The notes: generated from the sequence alone by a model not told the origin. Shown: positions 17,392-26,362, numbered from the stretch's first letter. The stretch is DNA of 64,000 nt from Corynebacterium dentalis (GCF_900232865.1 NZ_OCTS01000001.1:186001-250000); one strand, 5' to 3'. Numbers and translations are program-made.

Positions 17392-18033
17392 GTGTTGTTA
17401 TTGAGCGTCAGCGCCCATCGCCGGAGGGCCTTTTTCTATGCCGTCATCGCCGCCTCGTTGTTGGTTACGTGCGTGCGTTTGCCGTGGTCTTTGTCCTCTT
17501 TTCCCGACGCCAACTCCGTCGCCTCCGCCTTGAGCCAGCTGCAGGTGGTGGCCTATCGGCCGCGCGTGCTGGGCTACTCCCGAGATCAGTTCGGCAACGG
17601 ATGGGCCATGCGGCTTTCCTCAGACGGCGATTATCTGGACACCCGAGACATCGTCCTGCGTCAGGCCGCAGTGGGTGCACAGCCTAGGCAAAATCCTGCC
17701 GAGGCTACGGACGGATACACGGGAGCCACGGAATTGGCGTCGACAATGGAGATCGACCACGTCTACCCCCTGGCTGCCGCGTGGGACATGGGCGCGTGGA
17801 GTTGGGAGGCAGAGCAGCGGCGCCGGTTCGCTAATGACGTGGACATCAACTTGGTGGCCACGGCGGGGGCGATTAACCAGGACAAATCGGATAGCACCCC
17901 AGGGCTATGGCTGCCTCCCCCAGCGGGCGGGCACTGCCACTACGTTTCGCAGTTTCTCACGGTGGCGCTGCACTACCGCCTCGCCATCAGCTCGGCGGAC
18001 GCACAAGTAGCTCGGGATGTCTGTGGGCTGTAG
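17392..18033 (+). CDS. Exported HNH-type (DUF1524/GmrSD-like) nuclease-family protein
   Basis: A 213-aa protein with a basic N-terminus and one hydrophobic segment (about residues 13-30), so exported or membrane-anchored. The core MEIDHVYPLAAAWDMG supplies the His of the HNH-like motif. It is followed by FANDVDINLVATAGAINQDK, with the Asn residues and the N..K pattern typical of secreted DUF1524 nucleases, and by a C-terminal GHCHYV with Cys. Such proteins degrade extracellular DNA or act as nucleases. Activity is inferred. GTG 17392 is the first start in frame. GGAG 12 nt upstream is a weak ribosome-binding site, so a later start is possible. Confidence 0.7.
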   Translation: MLLLSVSAHRRRAFFYAVIAASLLVTCVRLPWSLSSFPDANSVASALSQLQVVAYRPRVLGYSRDQFGNGWAMRLSSDGDYLDTRDIVLRQAAVGAQPRQNPAEATDGYTGATELASTMEIDHVYPLAAAWDMGAWSWEAEQRRRFANDVDINLVATAGAINQDKSDSTPGLWLPPPAGGHCHYVSQFLTVALHYRLAISSADAQVARDVCGL

Positions 18034-18072
18034 ATGTGCCGATCTGACAAAGCCAGGCAACTCTGATTGAGT

Positions 18073-18561
18073 ATGGGTATGGAAACAATTGTTGTCGGAC
18101 TGCACGTTATAGCAGCAATCATGTTGATGGGCCCCGTGATGGTGGCCACGTCAATGTTCGCCCCACAACTGCGCAAGGTCACTGCAGGTAACGAATCTGC
18201 AGGCACTCTGCGCCTGCTGCACAAGATCACTCGCGTCTACGGCTTGGCTTCTGCCATCGTGCCCGTTCTGGGCGTCATCGCCATGTTTACCTCTGAAGGT
18301 GCCCTGAAGGACGGTCGCTTCCACGCTTCCATCCTGCTGGCCGTCATCGCATGGGGCTTGCTGGTCTTCCTGGTGATCCCTCGCCAGCGCCTGGGCCTGG
18401 TTGCTGCCAACGCGCTGCAGCCAGCTGACGACCCCGCCACGGAGAAGGAAACTGCCGCGGTTCAGAAAACCGATGCTACTAAGCTGCCTGGTCAAGCAGC
18501 AATGTTCGGTGGCATCTTCAACCTGCTGTGGGTCATCATCGCGATCCTGATGGTAATCTAG
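18073..18561 (+). CDS. Small integral membrane protein (DUF2269-like)
   Basis: A 162-aa protein with four hydrophobic segments (about residues 3-25, 48-68, 80-100 and the extreme C-terminus). A charged hydrophilic loop of about 35 residues, rich in Glu/Lys/Thr, precedes the last. It resembles the DUF2269-type predicted membrane proteins. The function is unknown. ATG codons at 18073 and 18079 are both possible starts, and no clear ribosome-binding site decides between them. It is followed by a strong bidirectional terminator. Confidence 0.7.
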   Translation: MGMETIVVGLHVIAAIMLMGPVMVATSMFAPQLRKVTAGNESAGTLRLLHKITRVYGLASAIVPVLGVIAMFTSEGALKDGRFHASILLAVIAWGLLVFLVIPRQRLGLVAANALQPADDPATEKETAAVQKTDATKLPGQAAMFGGIFNLLWVIIAILMVI

Positions 18562-18577
18562 CGTCCACTTTCATCAC

Positions 18578-18640
18578 AAACGCCCCGCACCGGCAGCCAC
18601 TCTCCACGAGAGCGAGCACCAAGTGCGGGGCGTTTATTGT
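18578..18640. terminator. Bidirectional terminator between the membrane protein and deaD
   Basis: AAACGCCCCGCAC (18578-18590) and GTGCGGGGCGTTT (18623-18635) are perfect 13-bp complements, giving a GC-rich stem with A's on the left and T's on the right. It sits between two convergent genes, so it can serve both. The 32-nt loop is long. Confidence 0.8.
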
Positions 18641-18655
18641 GCGGGGATTCGCTGT

Positions 18656-20863
18656 TTAGCGATCCCACTTTCCACGGCCGCGTCCACCTCGGTCACCGCG
18701 GAAGTTGTCCTGACGGTCGTTGAAACGTCCGCCTCGGCCACCGCCACGGCGATCATCGCGACGGTCATCACGATCGTTGAAGCGACCACCACGGCCACCG
18801 CCACGGCGGTCGTCACGACGATCGTTACGGTCGCCATCGCGTCGACGGTCGCCGCGGAAATCTCCACGCTTACCGCCACGGTCACCACGATCTCGGTCAC
18901 CACGATCTCGGTGGATGGCAGGGCGACCATTCGGTGCCCCCGGATCCGGCTCAATGTTGATCAGCTGACCGGACACGCGCGTGTCATCCAGCTGACGGAA
19001 CACGTCTTCCGGCAGATCCGCAGGCAGTTCCACCAGGGAGTGCTCAGCGAAAATGCTGATACGTCCGAAGTCGCGGGAGTTCAGGCCACCTTCGTTAGCC
19101 AAAGCGCCCACGATGGCACCTGGGCGAACGCGCTGGCGGTGTCCCACGCTGAGGCGGTAGACGGCCAGTTCGTTGCCATTGCGATCCGCAACCTTAGGAG
19201 CTTCCTTGTTGAAACGCTCCTTGAAGTCGCGGGCAGATCCACCACCGTTGCGACGGTCATCGCCGTAACGATCATCGTCCCGACGGCGCTGCGGACGCTC
19301 GCTCTTGGGCTGCTCCTTCATCAGGAACTTCTCGCCAGCCTGCAGCTGGGTAGCCAACGCTGCAGCGATGTCTTCCATCGGCACGTCGTTTGCAGCCGCG
19401 TACTGAGTAACGAGCTCGCGGAAGACCTGCATCTGCGGGTCACCGAGGGACTCAGTCAGCTGATCGTTGAACTTTTCCTTGCGCGACTCGTTGACCTCGT
19501 CAACGGAAGGCAGCTGGATCTCGTTCAAGCGAGACTTGGTCGCACGCTCAATGGCCTTGAGCAGGCGTCGTTCACGAGGGGTAACGAACAGCACGGCGCG
19601 ACCGGTACGGCCAGCACGGCCGGTACGGCCAATGCGGTGCACATAGGACTCGGTATCGTGCGGGATGTCGTAGTTGAACACGTGGGTGATGCGATCCACG
19701 TCCAAGCCACGGGCTGCCACGTCGGTAGCAACCAGGATGTCCAGACGGCCATCCTTGAGCTGGTCAACGGTGCGCTCGCGCTGCGCCTGGGCAATATCGC
19801 CATTGATCGCTGCAGCGTTGAAACCACGAGCACGCAGACGTTCTGCCAGCTCTTCGGTCTCATTCTTGGTACGCACGAACATGATCATCGCGTCGAACTC
19901 AGTGACCTCGAGGATGCGGGTCAAAGCGTCCAGCTTTTCGCGGTGATTCACCAGCAGGTAGTCCTGCGTGATGTTCTCCGAGGTACGCTGCGTGGCCTTG
20001 ACCGTGACTTCCACGGGGCTCTTCAAGTACTGCTTGGACAGGCGACGAATGCCGTTAGGCATGGTCGCGGAGAACAGAGCAACCTGCTTGTCCTCTGGCG
20101 TGTCCTCCAGAATGCGCTCCACGTCTTCCTGGAAGCCCATGTTGAGCATTTCATCGGCCTCATCCAGCACCATGAAACGCAGCTTGGAGATATCCAGGCT
20201 GCCCTTCTTCAGGTGATCGATGACACGGCCCGGGGTGCCCACCACGATGTGAGCGCCACGGCGCAGCCCGGACAGCTGCACGCCGTAGGCCTGACCACCG
20301 TAGATAGGCAGCACAGAAATGCCGCCCAGGTGCTCAGAAAATGACTGGAAAGATTCCGCGACCTGCAGTGCGAGCTCACGGGTTGGGGCCAGCACCAACG
20401 CTTGCGGGTGGCGGTCCTTCGGATCGATCTGGGACAAGATGGGCAGTGCGAATGCGGCGGTCTTACCCGTACCGGTCTGCGCCAGTCCCACTACGTCCTG
20501 ACCATCCATCAAAACTGGAATGGTCTCCGCCTGGATAGGTGATGGCTGTTCGAATCCAACCTTCTTCACCGCTGCCAGGACTTCCTTAGGAAGACCCAGA
20601 CCCTCGAAACGAGGGCCCTTATCGGCCTTCTCCTGGACATCTTCAGCTTCTTCGGCTTTCTCAGATGCTCCTGCGTTCACATGCTCCGTGGTGCTGTGTG
20701 CTTCCTCAGAAGGCACAACTGCTTCGGGTTCTCGCCCGAGCACATCGACCACGTCCAATGGCTTTGCGCCATTGTCCTCACCGTGCAGATTGTTCTGAGA
20801 TACCGACTTATCGTCTTCCACCGGCTGGTTTACGTCGCCGGCGACGTTTTCAGTATCACTCAT
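18656..20863 (-). CDS. deaD: DEAD-box ATP-dependent RNA helicase (DeaD/CsdA type)
   Basis: A 735-aa RNA helicase acting in RNA unwinding, ribosome assembly or mRNA decay. An acidic N-terminal extension of about 95 residues precedes the Q motif, followed by AQTGTGKTAAF, VLDEADEMLNMGF, SAT and HRIGRTGRAGRTG. A DbpA-type RNA-binding domain spans about 575-645 (GALANEGGLNSRDFG...). The last 90 residues are an Arg/Gly/Asp repeat tail (RGGGRGGRFNDR repeated), an RNA-binding RGG-like region. The -10 TAGGGT ends 9 nt before the ATG. The gene is monocistronic with its own terminator. Confidence 0.96.
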   Translation of the reverse strand: MSDTENVAGDVNQPVEDDKSVSQNNLHGEDNGAKPLDVVDVLGREPEAVVPSEEAHSTTEHVNAGASEKAEEAEDVQEKADKGPRFEGLGLPKEVLAAVKKVGFEQPSPIQAETIPVLMDGQDVVGLAQTGTGKTAAFALPILSQIDPKDRHPQALVLAPTRELALQVAESFQSFSEHLGGISVLPIYGGQAYGVQLSGLRRGAHIVVGTPGRVIDHLKKGSLDISKLRFMVLDEADEMLNMGFQEDVERILEDTPEDKQVALFSATMPNGIRRLSKQYLKSPVEVTVKATQRTSENITQDYLLVNHREKLDALTRILEVTEFDAMIMFVRTKNETEELAERLRARGFNAAAINGDIAQAQRERTVDQLKDGRLDILVATDVAARGLDVDRITHVFNYDIPHDTESYVHRIGRTGRAGRTGRAVLFVTPRERRLLKAIERATKSRLNEIQLPSVDEVNESRKEKFNDQLTESLGDPQMQVFRELVTQYAAANDVPMEDIAAALATQLQAGEKFLMKEQPKSERPQRRRDDDRYGDDRRNGGGSARDFKERFNKEAPKVADRNGNELAVYRLSVGHRQRVRPGAIVGALANEGGLNSRDFGRISIFAEHSLVELPADLPEDVFRQLDDTRVSGQLINIEPDPGAPNGRPAIHRDRGDRDRGDRGGKRGDFRGDRRRDGDRNDRRDDRRGGGRGGRFNDRDDRRDDRRGGGRGGRFNDRQDNFRGDRGGRGRGKWDR
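18690..18920 (-). repeat. Coding tandem repeats for the RGG-like tail of DeaD
   Basis: Imperfect direct repeats (unit about 30-50 nt) encoding GGGRGGRFNDR and RGDRDRGDRGG segments at the 3' end of deaD. They keep the reading frame and are of protein origin, not a CRISPR array. Confidence 0.8.
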
Positions 20864-20872
20864 TGCCTGCTT

Positions 20873-20878
20873 ACCCTA
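20873..20878 (-). promoter_or_regulatory. -10 box of deaD (leaderless or near-leaderless)
   Basis: Minus-strand TAGGGT ends 9 nt before the ATG at 20863. No convincing ribosome-binding site lies between. Confidence 0.4.
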
Positions 20879-20967
20879 CGCGATTGCGCAGCTAAAAGCG
20901 ATTTTGCAGCGTCCGGGAGTGAGCAAACTGATCCCACAGCCCCCAAGTGAGTGCTAGATCACTTAAG

Positions 20968-22293
20968 CTATGAGCCCATTAATTCAATGACCTTTTGGGC
21001 CGCGCGCTGCCCACTACGCAGGGCGCCGTCGATGGACGGAGTGGCATGTTGTGCCCCGGCCAGGATGACACCACCATCCACCACCAGATCCTCCTCGGCG
21101 CTATGCGCCGCACGCTCTGGGGTCAGCACGGGGAAAACATCTGTGATTCTTTGACGAGTCACTAGTTCCCATCCACTGGTGGGTACGTCCAGAATCTCGC
21201 CCATGTACCTGCGCATCTCCACCTCGTTGGGGATCGCTCCCGGCTGCAGCGCACGTTGGCTTCCGCCAAAAGCAACAGTTCCTTGGATGAGGTGACGGCC
21301 GGGCGCATAAGAGGGAGCTGCGGCGGTGAGTTCGGCCACGCTGGCAACCGGTGTCCTGCCGGTGCCGTCTACGGTGATGACCGGCCGCTTTCCTATTGGC
21401 TCGTCGGAGACAAACCAAAACGTTTCCATGCCCCGAGCAGGCAATACTGGTCGGTCCAGCAATTCTGCTTCCATCTTCTGTGGCAGAGCCAACACGACAT
21501 AGCGGAAGGTCTCTGTGCGGTCATGCTCACCGAAGTGCAGGGTCACCCCAGCGGATTCCGTGGAATTTCCCGGATTGGTTTTTAGCGCGGTTACCCGTGC
21601 GTTCGTCTCCGTGATCACGCCAGTGTTCCGCCCCAACAGGTTAGCCACATCGCCCATGCCTTGCGCTGGAACCGTCGGTGCTCCACGCAGCAAGGTGGCA
21701 AAGACCCACTTCGCCGTGATCGCGGAGGTCTCACCGTCCGTGTCCAGCAAGAATGCTCGCATCGCAGGGTCCGCAGCCGCCGTGCGCATCTGGCGGGTCA
21801 CACCGGACTTATCAAGGCTTTCGCACACCTTCGAGTCCTTGGCTCGCCGCTTTTCACTGATCTTGCGCATCTCCAACGAGGAACGATGGGACAGCTCGGA
21901 ACCGAACCACTTGCGCAGACCCATGATGTCTCGGAAGCTCATCGCTGAGCGGGAGTTTTTGCTCAGCAGCTCACCGAGTAGACGTGGGGTGCGGACGGGG
22001 TCACCAATGAACACCTGGCCCTGCGACGTGTGCGTTTGAAATCCCGATTCGAAGTTGCACTGGTTGAGCGCAGCGTATTCGCCATTGCTGAGCAATTCTT
22101 TCAAGGACGGATACCAGGAGTTCAACAGCTGGAAACCGTTGTCCACGGTGATGTCCCCGAAGTGCTGGGAGCGCGCTCGACCACCCAATTGATCCGAGGC
22201 TTCGAACAGCGCGCACCTCACTCCCGCGTTTCGGAGTGTGCGGGCAGCTGCCAGGCCCGGCAGTCCTCCGCCGATGATCGCCACGTCGCTCAT
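20968..22293 (-). CDS. FAD-dependent amine oxidase/phytoene-desaturase-like oxidoreductase
   Basis: A 441-aa flavoprotein with the dinucleotide-binding fold IIGGGLPGLAAARTL at 5-19 and the second FAD signature DQLGGRARS. The C-terminal FAD motif of the amine oxidase/desaturase superfamily is present (AGAQHATPSIDGALRSGQRAA). Length and motif order fit NAD(P)-binding protoporphyrinogen oxidase/desaturase-like proteins. No carotenoid gene is nearby, so the substrate cannot be named. A ribosome-binding site AAGGTGG precedes the ATG. It is divergent from the 22512 gene across a 218-bp spacer holding a LexA-type palindrome. Confidence 0.8.
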   Translation of the reverse strand: MSDVAIIGGGLPGLAAARTLRNAGVRCALFEASDQLGGRARSQHFGDITVDNGFQLLNSWYPSLKELLSNGEYAALNQCNFESGFQTHTSQGQVFIGDPVRTPRLLGELLSKNSRSAMSFRDIMGLRKWFGSELSHRSSLEMRKISEKRRAKDSKVCESLDKSGVTRQMRTAAADPAMRAFLLDTDGETSAITAKWVFATLLRGAPTVPAQGMGDVANLLGRNTGVITETNARVTALKTNPGNSTESAGVTLHFGEHDRTETFRYVVLALPQKMEAELLDRPVLPARGMETFWFVSDEPIGKRPVITVDGTGRTPVASVAELTAAAPSYAPGRHLIQGTVAFGGSQRALQPGAIPNEVEMRRYMGEILDVPTSGWELVTRQRITDVFPVLTPERAAHSAEEDLVVDGGVILAGAQHATPSIDGALRSGQRAAQKVIELMGS

Positions 22294-22387
22294 TGCTGTC
22301 CACCTTGATCGCTTCTTAGTGCTTTAAACATAAGCCATGCTAATTGTCCGCAGTCGGTTGCGGTAGTTGTTTGCCTCCCGGTATGTT

Positions 22388-22403
22388 TAGAACAATTGTT
22401 CGA
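22388..22403. promoter_or_regulatory. LexA (SOS) box candidate
   Basis: TAGAACAATTGTTCGA matches the corynebacterial LexA consensus TCGAA(C/A)A-NN-TGTTCGA (recalled) at all defined positions but one (A for C at position 2). Its core GAACAATTGTTC is a perfect 12-bp palindrome. It lies in a divergent spacer, about 95 bp from the oxidoreductase start and about 109 bp from the 22512 gene. Confidence 0.6.
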
Positions 22404-22511
22404 TTTATTTTCCGACGCCACCCTCTCCCTGTCTCACCCCTGTCCTAGATTGACACTCGTCACTCGGCCTACCGGGCCTAGCTCACCACTTACATTGATA
22501 GGAGATAGCCG

Positions 22512-23003
22512 ATGTTGAACCTTCGTATACCCACTGTGTCCCACAAGGCTTTCCCGTTGTCCAACCTGGCACCTACTTCGCTGATCAGCGAATACGGAGA
22601 GCAGATGAAGGCGCTGTTGCGGCATCCCCGCAGCCGCATCCGGATCACTCCCGGTTGGCGCGCACCTTATATTTCTGCGGAGCTCAACTCTGCGGACGCT
22701 CTGGTTCACGTATCTCGCCACCGCGTCACACCCGTGTTGTGGGAAAAGCTCAACGGAGTTGAAGCCCCCAGTGAGCAACCCATGTTTTTGGTCACTCTAA
22801 GCGCCACGGTGGATGCGGATTCCGTCTCGGGAAGCCTCGCGAGCGTGACGTCGGAAATCCATTCTCTGTTTCGCGCGGTCACCGGAGAAAGCTGGACGCA
22901 GCGCGAACACGTGGGAGACAACCTGACGTGGACGTGGCACAGCCTGATGACACAACGTGACCTCGATGCCGACACAAAACACGCGCAGCCGCACGTCGCT
23001 TAG
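22512..23003 (+). CDS. Protein of unknown function
   Basis: A 163-aa soluble protein with no signal peptide or membrane helix and no family I recognise. The ATG at 22512 has a good AGGAG with a 7-nt spacer. The sequence is mixed alpha/beta, with a basic segment LLRHPRSRIRITPGWR at about 36-51 and a Trp-rich C-terminal part. It is convergent with the acidic protein at 23019. A LexA-type palindrome lies 109 bp upstream, so it may belong to the DNA-damage response. That is an inference from position only. Confidence 0.75.
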   Translation: MLNLRIPTVSHKAFPLSNLAPTSLISEYGEQMKALLRHPRSRIRITPGWRAPYISAELNSADALVHVSRHRVTPVLWEKLNGVEAPSEQPMFLVTLSATVDADSVSGSLASVTSEIHSLFRAVTGESWTQREHVGDNLTWTWHSLMTQRDLDADTKHAQPHVA

Positions 23004-23018
23004 TCACTCACCCAGGTT

Positions 23019-23813
23019 TTAGTCTTCTGATTCGTCCTCGAAGTAGTCATCGTCATCGAGATCTTCCTCGTCGAGGTCCTCGTCAAAATAGACGATGCCA
23101 CGCGCGCCGTCGTCCAACGGAACCAGCATCTCCTCCCACTCGTAGGCCTGCTGAGAAGCCACGGCAAGGGCGTCAAACATCAATTCGAAATCGTCGAAAG
23201 TGCCCAGTTCCAAGACCTCACGGGTCTGCTCCCCCACGTCTGCGACTGCTGAGCGGAAAATCTCCTGCTTTTCACTCTCAGTGACTTCATCATCGGCCTC
23301 GATCAGCTCTTCAGTGGCCTGTTCCAGCAGCTCGTCGAAATCATCGCCATAGGTCACGAAGCTGACGTTGCCAGTGGGAGCGATTCCCTCGGGATCCAAT
23401 TCCACCGTCAGAACGGAGCCTTCTCCCACCGAGGCGTAGACCACGAAAGGTTCAGACGGATCCTGCTCAAATTCAAGCTCTTCGAGCCGCTCGTCCTCGC
23501 CCTCCAGCAACTCGTTGAGCACACTGATCACATGGTCAGTGGCCATGTAACTGGCCACTTCTTGCATGGCAGATTCCACGGAAAAGACCACGCCCACCAG
23601 CGCGGCATCGAACTGTTCATCCTCATCGGAGACATCAGCCATGGCCACAAAAACATTGGCAGCCTGAATGGACTGGGCGGCCCCCACGCCGTGAATCTGA
23701 ACAAACTGGATTTCCAACTCCGGAGCGATCGGGACGAACAGCGTGTCCTCCGCGATCCTGGACTCGATGCCCTCTAGATCTAGCGCATCAGCAATGTCTT
23801 CATAGAAACCCAC
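23019..23813 (-). CDS. Highly acidic protein of unknown function
   Basis: A 264-aa soluble protein with a very high Glu/Asp content, ending in a poly-acidic tail (DEEDLDDDDYFEDESED). No known domain is recognised. I prefer GTG 23813 over the ATG at 23837 because AGGAAGGG lies 7 nt before it. The long acidic tail suggests a protein-binding or DNA-mimic-like surface, but this is speculative. It stands alone between the convergent 22512 gene and the esterase. Confidence 0.7.
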   Translation of the reverse strand: MGFYEDIADALDLEGIESRIAEDTLFVPIAPELEIQFVQIHGVGAAQSIQAANVFVAMADVSDEDEQFDAALVGVVFSVESAMQEVASYMATDHVISVLNELLEGEDERLEELEFEQDPSEPFVVYASVGEGSVLTVELDPEGIAPTGNVSFVTYGDDFDELLEQATEELIEADDEVTESEKQEIFRSAVADVGEQTREVLELGTFDDFELMFDALAVASQQAYEWEEMLVPLDDGARGIVYFDEDLDEEDLDDDDYFEDESED

Positions 23814-23931
23814 AACAGGTCCCTTCCTACGGGTCAATTCCGTGTGTTGTGACAGTCACCCCGGCAAGCACCGACGCTACGACCTCATCGTAACCGCGCT
23901 AGCCCGCCGCTGCTAGTGCCCCTGAGTATGA

Positions 23932-25464
23932 CTACCGGCCAGGACGAGGCAGCGGGATCCCCTCCGGCGTGCCCATCCAACCCTGCATGCGAAAACTCTC
24001 CCACGCCAAGCGATGTTCCCGGCGCGGATCGTTCTCCGTGTGAGAACTGCGTTCGATGATGCGCGTGGCCCGGGTATCTTCGGTGTACTTCTCCCAACCT
24101 GGAGAGTCGCCCCAGATGAAGCCTGCCCATGCTTCCTGCATTTCCTCAGTGACTTGCTCCATCTCCGCGCCCAACAGCACCCGGGCCTTGGAGGCATGCG
24201 CATCGCCGAATACCGCGGATAGCTCCATGGAATGCATCGCGCCCACACCCAGCCTGCGTAGCAACGCGGGGGCGTAATCGAAGCGATACATCCACACGTC
24301 CAGGCCCGCTCGAGCGTGCAAGTCTGCTAGCCGCACCGACTGCGCCCAAAAGACTGCATCCGCCATCAGCTGGGCAAATGCCTGTCTGGATCCCACATCG
24401 CCGTATGCCGCTTCCACCTTCTCGGCCAGCTCTGGATCGTGCGCACTCAGCATCTTTCGCACCGCTTTGGCACGCTTGCCCTTGGAGAAGAACAACACTT
24501 GGGCAGCGCTGAGCTCGTCGTCGTTAGTACCAATGAGCATGGGAACGCGATGTTGATGCACGTTTTCAAACGCGGTCAAAGGATGTTCCGGAAGCAAATC
24601 CCCGTCCACCGCGTTGCTGAAACAAGAGTTGAGCTCCCACAGCCCTCTGCCTCGCCACAGCATCTGCTGCCCGGCGCGCACCAAGTCTCCTGCCGCCATG
24701 CTCTCTAGGTCCCGAACCTTCACCGTGCGGGGAGTAAGTCCTGCGTACTGCACCAGCTTCTTAGACCAAATGCGAGATTGTTCTCTGCCGTGAACCGTCA
24801 GCACGGGGGCAGATTGCAGGATCGCTCGATGAAACAGGCCATTCGCGGAAGGAGTTGCCATCAGCGCCGCAATGGCCGAGCCCCCAGCGGACTCTCCCAT
24901 TAGCGTGACTCTATCCGGATCCCCACCGAACGCGGCAATGTTCTTCTTCACCCAGCGCAGCGCCAACATTTGGTCGCGCAACGCGGGATTTGGCTCATAG
25001 TCCTCTGCGCCCTCCACTCCCAGTGAAGACATGTCCAGGTACCCAAACACACCCAGGCGAAAGTTCACCGCCACATAAACAGCATTGACTCGCTTGGCAA
25101 AAGAAAAGCCCCGCAGCACGGCTGTGTGGCTGGCACCAGCGAAGAACCCACCGCCATGCAGGTAGACCACCACGGGCAAGGTTTCCTCGGTGTCCGGACG
25201 CACCACATCCAGGTTCAGGCAGTCTTCGTCCCCCACCACATCATCTTTCAGGGTGTAAGTGGTTTGCGGTGCCACGTTGCCGTACTCGTCTGCCTGCCAC
25301 ACCCCCTCCCACTCCACGGGGCGCGGTGCTTTCCACCTGTCTGCCACTCCATAGGGCACGCCCCGCCAGGTACGCACGCCCTCGGTAACCAGACCGCGGA
25401 GGGCTCCTCCGTCCACGGTGGCGTCGATAAAATCCCCCTCTGCGCGCCCGTCGACTGTGTTCAT
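23932..25464 (-). CDS. Type-B carboxylesterase/para-nitrobenzyl esterase
   Basis: A 510-aa alpha/beta-hydrolase. The nucleophile elbow GESAGGS is followed by AILQSAP. A catalytic His is likely in GAMHSMELSAVFG, which resembles the GAxHSxELxYVF motif of the family. The N-terminal EDCLNLDVVRP and oxyanion-hole YLHGGGFFAGA motifs are present. No signal peptide is seen, so it is cytoplasmic. I chose ATG 25464 because the -10 TACTAT ends 8 nt before it. The longer reading frame up to 25539 would cover that promoter. The natural substrate is unknown (short acyl esters). Confidence 0.9.
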   Translation of the reverse strand: MNTVDGRAEGDFIDATVDGGALRGLVTEGVRTWRGVPYGVADRWKAPRPVEWEGVWQADEYGNVAPQTTYTLKDDVVGDEDCLNLDVVRPDTEETLPVVVYLHGGGFFAGASHTAVLRGFSFAKRVNAVYVAVNFRLGVFGYLDMSSLGVEGAEDYEPNPALRDQMLALRWVKKNIAAFGGDPDRVTLMGESAGGSAIAALMATPSANGLFHRAILQSAPVLTVHGREQSRIWSKKLVQYAGLTPRTVKVRDLESMAAGDLVRAGQQMLWRGRGLWELNSCFSNAVDGDLLPEHPLTAFENVHQHRVPMLIGTNDDELSAAQVLFFSKGKRAKAVRKMLSAHDPELAEKVEAAYGDVGSRQAFAQLMADAVFWAQSVRLADLHARAGLDVWMYRFDYAPALLRRLGVGAMHSMELSAVFGDAHASKARVLLGAEMEQVTEEMQEAWAGFIWGDSPGWEKYTEDTRATRIIERSSHTENDPRREHRLAWESFRMQGWMGTPEGIPLPRPGR

Positions 25465-25472
25465 GAGAGTCG

Positions 25473-25478
25473 ATAGTA
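25473..25478 (-). promoter_or_regulatory. -10 box of the carboxylesterase gene (leaderless)
   Basis: Minus-strand TACTAT ends 8 nt before ATG 25464 and no Shine-Dalgarno intervenes, so the mRNA is probably leaderless. This decided the start codon. Confidence 0.45.
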
Positions 25479-25612
25479 AGTCCACCGCGCCTCCAACGCA
25501 GCTATCTTCAGCCTTTTCACACGCATTCGATTGTTGCATTAGTGTTGCAATGCATAGACCAGCACCATTCGGTGGTCAGCTCACTGGCAATAAGACAAGG
25601 AATATAGGACTC

Positions 25613-26338
25613 ATGGGGATCTTTTCCAAGAAGGACAAAAAGCAGGAATCGACGAACCTGGCGGATCGCTCGGATTACCCTAGCGGCCCCATCGCCGGTC
25701 GCTTCTTTTCGGCCGTTGATAGCGCGGCGTCCGTCCAGGGTCCTGCCGTGCGCTCGTATGTCAAGAAGCTGGAATCCAAGCACTCTGCAAAGTCGCTAGA
25801 GGAAAAGCAGCAGATCCTGGATAAGCACTTCCGCACCCTGGCCACCGGTTCTGGCCTGGGCACGGGTGGTCTTGCGGCGATGCCGGGAATCGGCACGCTG
25901 CTTTCTCTGGGAAGTATCGCTGGCGAGTCCGTGGTTCTTTTGGAGGCCTGTGGCCTCTACGCTCTGGCTTCCGCACAGCTGCACGGAATCAACATCGATG
26001 ACGAACAGCGCCGACGCACCATCATCCTCACCGCAGTATCCGGCGCCTCGGGCAACGAGCTGGTCCAGGCGCTCACGGAGGACGGTGCCCTTACTTCTAT
26101 CAAGTCGCTGCGCGGACTGAAGAACGCCTCGGGCAAGGATCTCCTTGCGGTGAACTCCATGCTCGGTCGCATCGCGTTCAAGCAGATGCGCAAGCGCTTC
26201 GGCGGTGCCTTGGTGCGCAAGATTCTGCCATTCGGTGTGGGTGCTGTGCTGGGTGCACGCGCTAATCGTAAGATCGCCGACGGCATGATTTCCCAGGTCC
26301 GTCGCTTGATGAGCGAGCTGGACTCCTCTGCTGCCTAG
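25613..26338 (+). CDS. Protein of unknown function with glycine-rich hydrophobic core (EcsC-like)
   Basis: A 241-aa protein. The charged N-terminus MGIFSKKDKKQE is followed by a helical region. A Gly/Ala/Leu-rich hydrophobic stretch at about residues 80-125 (ATGSGLGTGGLAAMPGIGTL) could associate with membranes. A second basic, glycine-rich segment lies near the C-terminus (GGALVRKILPFGVGAVLGAR). It resembles EcsC-family proteins, but I cannot assign it firmly. ATG 25613 is chosen because it begins the conserved-looking part. The upstream extension overlaps the divergent esterase gene. It is followed after 24 bp by the ABC exporter gene. Confidence 0.7.
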   Translation: MGIFSKKDKKQESTNLADRSDYPSGPIAGRFFSAVDSAASVQGPAVRSYVKKLESKHSAKSLEEKQQILDKHFRTLATGSGLGTGGLAAMPGIGTLLSLGSIAGESVVLLEACGLYALASAQLHGINIDDEQRRRTIILTAVSGASGNELVQALTEDGALTSIKSLRGLKNASGKDLLAVNSMLGRIAFKQMRKRFGGALVRKILPFGVGAVLGARANRKIADGMISQVRRLMSELDSSAA

Positions 26339-26347
26339 AGCTGCATG

Positions 26348-26353
26348 TAACGT
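26348..26353 (+). promoter_or_regulatory. -10-like box before the ABC exporter gene
   Basis: TAACGT ends 9 nt before the GTG at 26363, without a ribosome-binding site between. It may give a leaderless transcript separate from the preceding gene. Confidence 0.35.
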
Positions 26354-26362
26354 CTTTCCATT

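Noticed and set aside
18690..18920. Repeats that look like a CRISPR array
   Set aside because: In frame with deaD and encode RGG-like tail; units are adjacent without unique spacers.
18623..20344. Long open frame (573 codons) on the plus strand across deaD
   Set aside because: It is the antisense of the DEAD-box helicase, whose minus frame has all family motifs; no ribosome-binding site and Thr/Val-biased nonsense composition.
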